In this document: one piece after another, positions 62,201 through 64,000 of the stretch
How the letters are laid out: each line of letters starts with the position of its first letter
Position numbering within the stretch: position 1 is the stretch's first letter
Notes under the pieces: generated by a model
Databases searched by the model: none
Told to the model about the DNA's origin: nothing
The model's input: the letters and a program-made list of their open reading frames with translations, nothing else
Assembly: GCA_002366835.1 (NCBI GenBank)
Contig: DFBZ01000081.1
Coordinates: forward strand, 35,736-99,735
DNA length: 64,000 nt
Reading direction: 5' to 3'
Source: Gammaproteobacteria bacterium UBA3067
Lineage (GTDB): Bacteria > Pseudomonadota > Gammaproteobacteria > Pseudomonadales > UBA3067
Translations under genes and position numbers: made by a program

Positions 62201-62261
62201 CCAGTCGCTGCTTTGCCTGGTCCAGAGGTTTTACTGGAATAACCGCTACGGTACTTTTCAT
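59256..62261 (-). CDS. CofC-CofG-CofH fusion: guanylyltransferase plus FO synthase
   Basis: One 1001-residue protein joins three F420 enzymes. Residues 1 to about 205 are CofC, the guanylyltransferase activating phospholactate, PEP or phosphoglycerate (VIPVKPLDQAKQRLASVL, LPGDIPLV, ENRGTNALL). Residues about 225-565 are CofG, a radical SAM enzyme with cluster Cys264, Cys268, Cys271 in CRDVCHYCTF. Residues about 610-1000 are CofH, with cluster Cys687, Cys691, Cys694 in CTYKCQFCAF. CofG and CofH together make the deazaflavin FO; fused, they are FbiC in actinobacteria. No frame break is seen. The ATG overlaps the cofD stop by four bases. Confidence 0.94.
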   Translation of the reverse strand: MKSTVAVIPVKPLDQAKQRLASVLDGDMRGKLCLAMLEDIICTLKKVPELMGIIIVSNDIHVKKLAKEYSIEVIQENQNSNLNKAVEKASRFLNNQRIDQMLYLPGDIPLVTATAIKQVLIYGEQRSSLVLVPCEENRGTNALLCKPSNCFPFAFGNNSFHLHQQHAQKLGIPAYSFESEEIALDIDTPAALKKLKNKLELGSSLAPSTAKVMTHLSAKQDIYQLAEKTDLKLLMKQAAKLRDEGHGQNISFSKKVFIPLTQLCRDVCHYCTFAQTPGRLQAPYLSLEKIVSLANSGAEYGCKEALFTLGDKPETRYRVAKEWLTAHGYDSTLDYLEHAAREVFEKTGLLPHLNPGLMTKQEMARLKSVSASMGIMLESASVRLCEKGQPHYGSPDKDPEKRLETIRIAGELNIPFTTGILIGIGETRHERIESLLRIHQLHQQFGHIQEIIIQNFRAKADTKMATFPEPSLDELLWTISIARIIFGSSMNIQAPPNLNPDELSQLVNAGINDWGGVSPLTPDHVNPEAPWPHLDKLKSETQNAGKTLVERLGIYPPYILSDLVSRPEAKSPWMEGHIAKKVFNDVTGDGLARTDQWLAGTSVHPPQKDLKRIRAISHRLPSARLNSILKKATNGGSLSKQEIVYLLNGRENEFTHICQTANALRKQTVGNRVSYVINRNINYTNICTYKCQFCAFSKGKGSENLRGTPYNLNTDEIITKAREAKSKGASEVCLQGGIHPSYTGQTYIDICRAIKTAEPELHIHAFSPLEIWQGAQTSSLPLDTYLAQLKDAGLDTLPGTAAEILDDEVRHTLCPDKISSAQWLQVMETAHTLGFKSTATIMFGHIESYEHIANHLIAVRDLQERSQGFTEFVPLPFVHNYAPLYKRGLSRPGPSFREAILIHAVARLVFHTRIDNIQASWTKLGHQGAKAALLAGANDLGGTLMSESITRAAGASHGQESSNKTLITLIKDINRVPQQRTTRYDWIKTTIEPQPYPLVSA

Positions 62262-63256
62262 TGGGAAACCGAGTTTGTAGGCATCAAACTACGAGAAAAA
62301 TCCAAGCAGGAGCGAGCGAGGTTTATTCTGTCGTCCAGGGATTGCATTAAACTTTGGGCAAGTTTTACCTGTAGCCCCAGTTTTTGGATATCGCATTTTA
62401 GATTGGCATCTTGCTCGTCGAGTACAAAACCATCGATTAAATCAGCGTAGTTCTGCGCGATGGTGAGGGCGCTTTGTTCCATGCCGAGTTCTTGCATCAT
62501 TTTTGTCGTCGGCCCTTTTACAGACTGTCCACCGATAATGGGCGTGACAGCAATAGTGGGCGCAGGGTGGGCTTTAATTTTTTCCCGCAGGCCTGGTATT
62601 GATAAAATGGGATCAATGCTAACAAAGGGGTTAGAGGGGCAGATGAAAATTCCTTTGAGCTGGGGGTTATTCAGTATTGAAACAAAATCGGGGCTGGGTG
62701 AGGCAAGTTCGGCACCTTCAAACTTAAATCGATCCACTTCAGGTTGACACTTTTCTCGTAAAAAATAATGTTGGAAGGGGATGAATCCACTGCCCTTTAA
62801 TCCAATCATGGTGCGTACTGGGCTGTCGCTCATAGGAATAATATTGGATGGAATGCAAAACTTTTTTGATAAAAAATGTGTGGCTTCTGTGAGGGTTTTA
62901 CCATCGTCTAATAGCTGAGTGCGGGTGATATGGGTCGCTAAATCACGGTCACCGAGCTGGAACCAGCTTTCCTGTCCAAGTTTCTTCATCGCATTGTGAA
63001 AGTTCCAACTCTCGTTTTCCAGACCCCAGCCGAGTTCTTTATTATTTTTTCCTGCCAGAGTATAAATAACGGTATCGATGTCTGGGGAGATATAGAGTCC
63101 AAAATGTTGAAAATCGTCGCCGGTGTTGACGGCTACCGTCAGTCTATTTTTAAGTTGGTGCGATAAACCCAGCGCTAGTTTTGCGCCGCCAATTCCTCCG
63201 CATAAAGCTAAGTAGTGTCCGGAATCATCTTGAGGTTGTTGCTCTGGTTCTTTCAC
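62258..63256 (-). CDS. cofD: CofD: 2-phospho-L-lactate transferase family (F420-0 formation)
   Basis: CofD transfers the activated phospho-acid from CofC's product to FO, giving F420-0 or dehydro-F420-0. The N-terminal LCGGIGGAKLALGL corresponds to the usual GGTGGAKL nucleotide loop. AVNTGDDFQHFGLYISPDIDT near residue 42, LGDRDLATHITRT near 100 and FICPSNPFVSIDPIL near 205 are family signatures. The 332-residue length is normal. The start is a GTG overlapping the cofE stop by one base, and the stop overlaps the next gene by four, so the operon is tightly coupled. Confidence 0.95.
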   Translation of the reverse strand: MKEPEQQPQDDSGHYLALCGGIGGAKLALGLSHQLKNRLTVAVNTGDDFQHFGLYISPDIDTVIYTLAGKNNKELGWGLENESWNFHNAMKKLGQESWFQLGDRDLATHITRTQLLDDGKTLTEATHFLSKKFCIPSNIIPMSDSPVRTMIGLKGSGFIPFQHYFLREKCQPEVDRFKFEGAELASPSPDFVSILNNPQLKGIFICPSNPFVSIDPILSIPGLREKIKAHPAPTIAVTPIIGGQSVKGPTTKMMQELGMEQSALTIAQNYADLIDGFVLDEQDANLKCDIQKLGLQVKLAQSLMQSLDDRINLARSCLDFSRSLMPTNSVSQ

Positions 63257-64000
63257 TAGCGAAATAGATCCTGGTTTTTGTCGCGCAGTAGGGGAGCCGT
63301 CCCGGTTTCAAGGGGGGACTCCTTGGGTAATGGAAAACCTCTTGCAATGACTACGGGGTTTTTCTCGGTTGTCTGCCCCATCAGTAAAGACGCACCCGCA
63401 GCAAGTTCATCGGCAATGGCGGCTGCGGTTACTTTTAATTCCCTACCGAAAAGGTCTTTTTCTCCCATGCGGTTATCAATGGGTGTTATTCCTGCCAGGC
63501 CTATTGTTAGACCTAGTGTGCCGTTTCGCCAGGCTCTACCCATGCTGTCATTTATGATAATGGCAACATCGACATTCAGTGCAGATTTAATATCATCCCG
63601 AATTTTTCGGGCGCTGGCATCGGGGTTTGCAGGTAAGAGTAGCAGTCGTTCAGAATCATCTGGGTGTTGAATATTGGATTGATCAATTCCAGCGTTGGCA
63701 TGAATAAATCCCAGCCGGTGTTCTACGATTAGAACCCCCGGTTTTTTTCTAATGACTTTTACTGACTCATCTAGCACGGCCTGGACATAGCGTGGGTCTT
63801 ATCTACCTCGATTACTAGCTCTAGCGCTTCTTTTGAGGGAGTAATATTATTCAGGCTGAGGTAGCGGTTTTCGGATTTTGAAACAATTTTTTGTGCAATG
63901 ACTAATATGTCGCCATCTTTTATCGAACCGCCATTGTTTGTCTGGGTGGTTATAATTATTTCCACCAAGTCATCGCCAGGTTCGATAAAAGGAAGGTTGT
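63256..64000 (-). pseudogene. cofE: CofE (F420-0:gamma-glutamyl ligase), frameshifted and cut by window end
   Basis: CofE adds glutamates to F420-0. Two adjoining frames together match it. The N-terminal part (FIEPGDDLVEIIITT, GDILVIAQKIVSKSENR) runs off the window at 64000. The rest (GVLIVEHRLGFIHANAGIDQSN, INDSMGRAWRNGTLG, NRMGEKDLFGREL) ends at 63256. Near 63797 one base appears missing. Restoring it gives EVDKDPRYVQAVLDES, whereas the sequence as given reads EVDKTHAMSRPC and stops. The length would be archaeal-type, without the FbiB C-terminal domain. The lesion is either real inactivation, a tolerated frameshift or a sequencing error. Confidence 0.88.

Noticed and set aside
1..64000. CRISPR arrays, integrases, transposases, prophage or toxin-antitoxin modules
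   Set aside because: I found no regularly spaced direct repeats and no protein resembling these systems; only small inverted-repeat elements are present.

Overview
The window looks like the chromosome of a marine-type gammaproteobacterium of the Pseudomonadales/Cellvibrionales kind (inference). The core blocks keep Pseudomonas-like order: ffh / rpsP-rimM-trmD-rplS; csiV-mfd next to a long-form gap gene and nqrABCDEF-apbE; lpxH-ppiB / cysS / folD / tRNAs (Pro, Arg, His) / tig-clpP-clpX-lon-hupB-ppiD. A complete Na+-translocating NADH:quinone reductase fits a marine or salt-adapted lifestyle.

Layout. 1-1.5 kb: a PP2C phosphatase converging on glyoxalase II. 2.1-5.9 kb: ffh, then the rpsP-rimM-trmD-rplS operon with a clear promoter and terminator. 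6.0-13.1 kb: csiV and mfd on the minus strand, an unknown gene, and a 482-residue GAPDH. 13.4-20.5 kb: nqrA-F plus apbE, which makes the flavin transferase that loads FMN on NqrB and NqrC. 20.5-24.3 kb: a tandem-duplicated HAD protein and an S9 peptidase. 24.4-27.7 kb: pqqA (only 23 codons), a terminator, then the overlapping genes pqqBCDE. 27.8-38.8 kb is an accessory stretch: FHA protein, acyl-CoA dehydrogenase-like gene, HD phosphohydrolase, unknown gene, periplasmic binding protein, hybrid sensor kinase, and a UspA/SulP pair. It also holds two inverted-repeat elements. 39.0-52.9 kb: the conserved protein-quality-control block with three tRNAs. 53-58 kb: small or unknown genes, a decayed SDR pseudogene and ilvA.

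58.1-64.0 kb, minus strand, is the most distinctive part: a coenzyme F420 biosynthesis operon. It reads cofE (a one-base frameshift, running off the window), cofD, a 1001-residue protein joining CofC, CofG and CofH, and then a luciferase-like F420-type oxidoreductase. F420 pathways are sparse in Gammaproteobacteria, and the three-enzyme fusion is the best candidate here for something little described.

Three redox-cofactor systems therefore lie within 50 kb: covalent FMN for Na+-NQR, PQQ, and F420. I see no CRISPR array, no integrase or transposase, no rRNA and no prophage. The only mobile-looking DNA is a 175-bp MITE-like element at 28944-29118.
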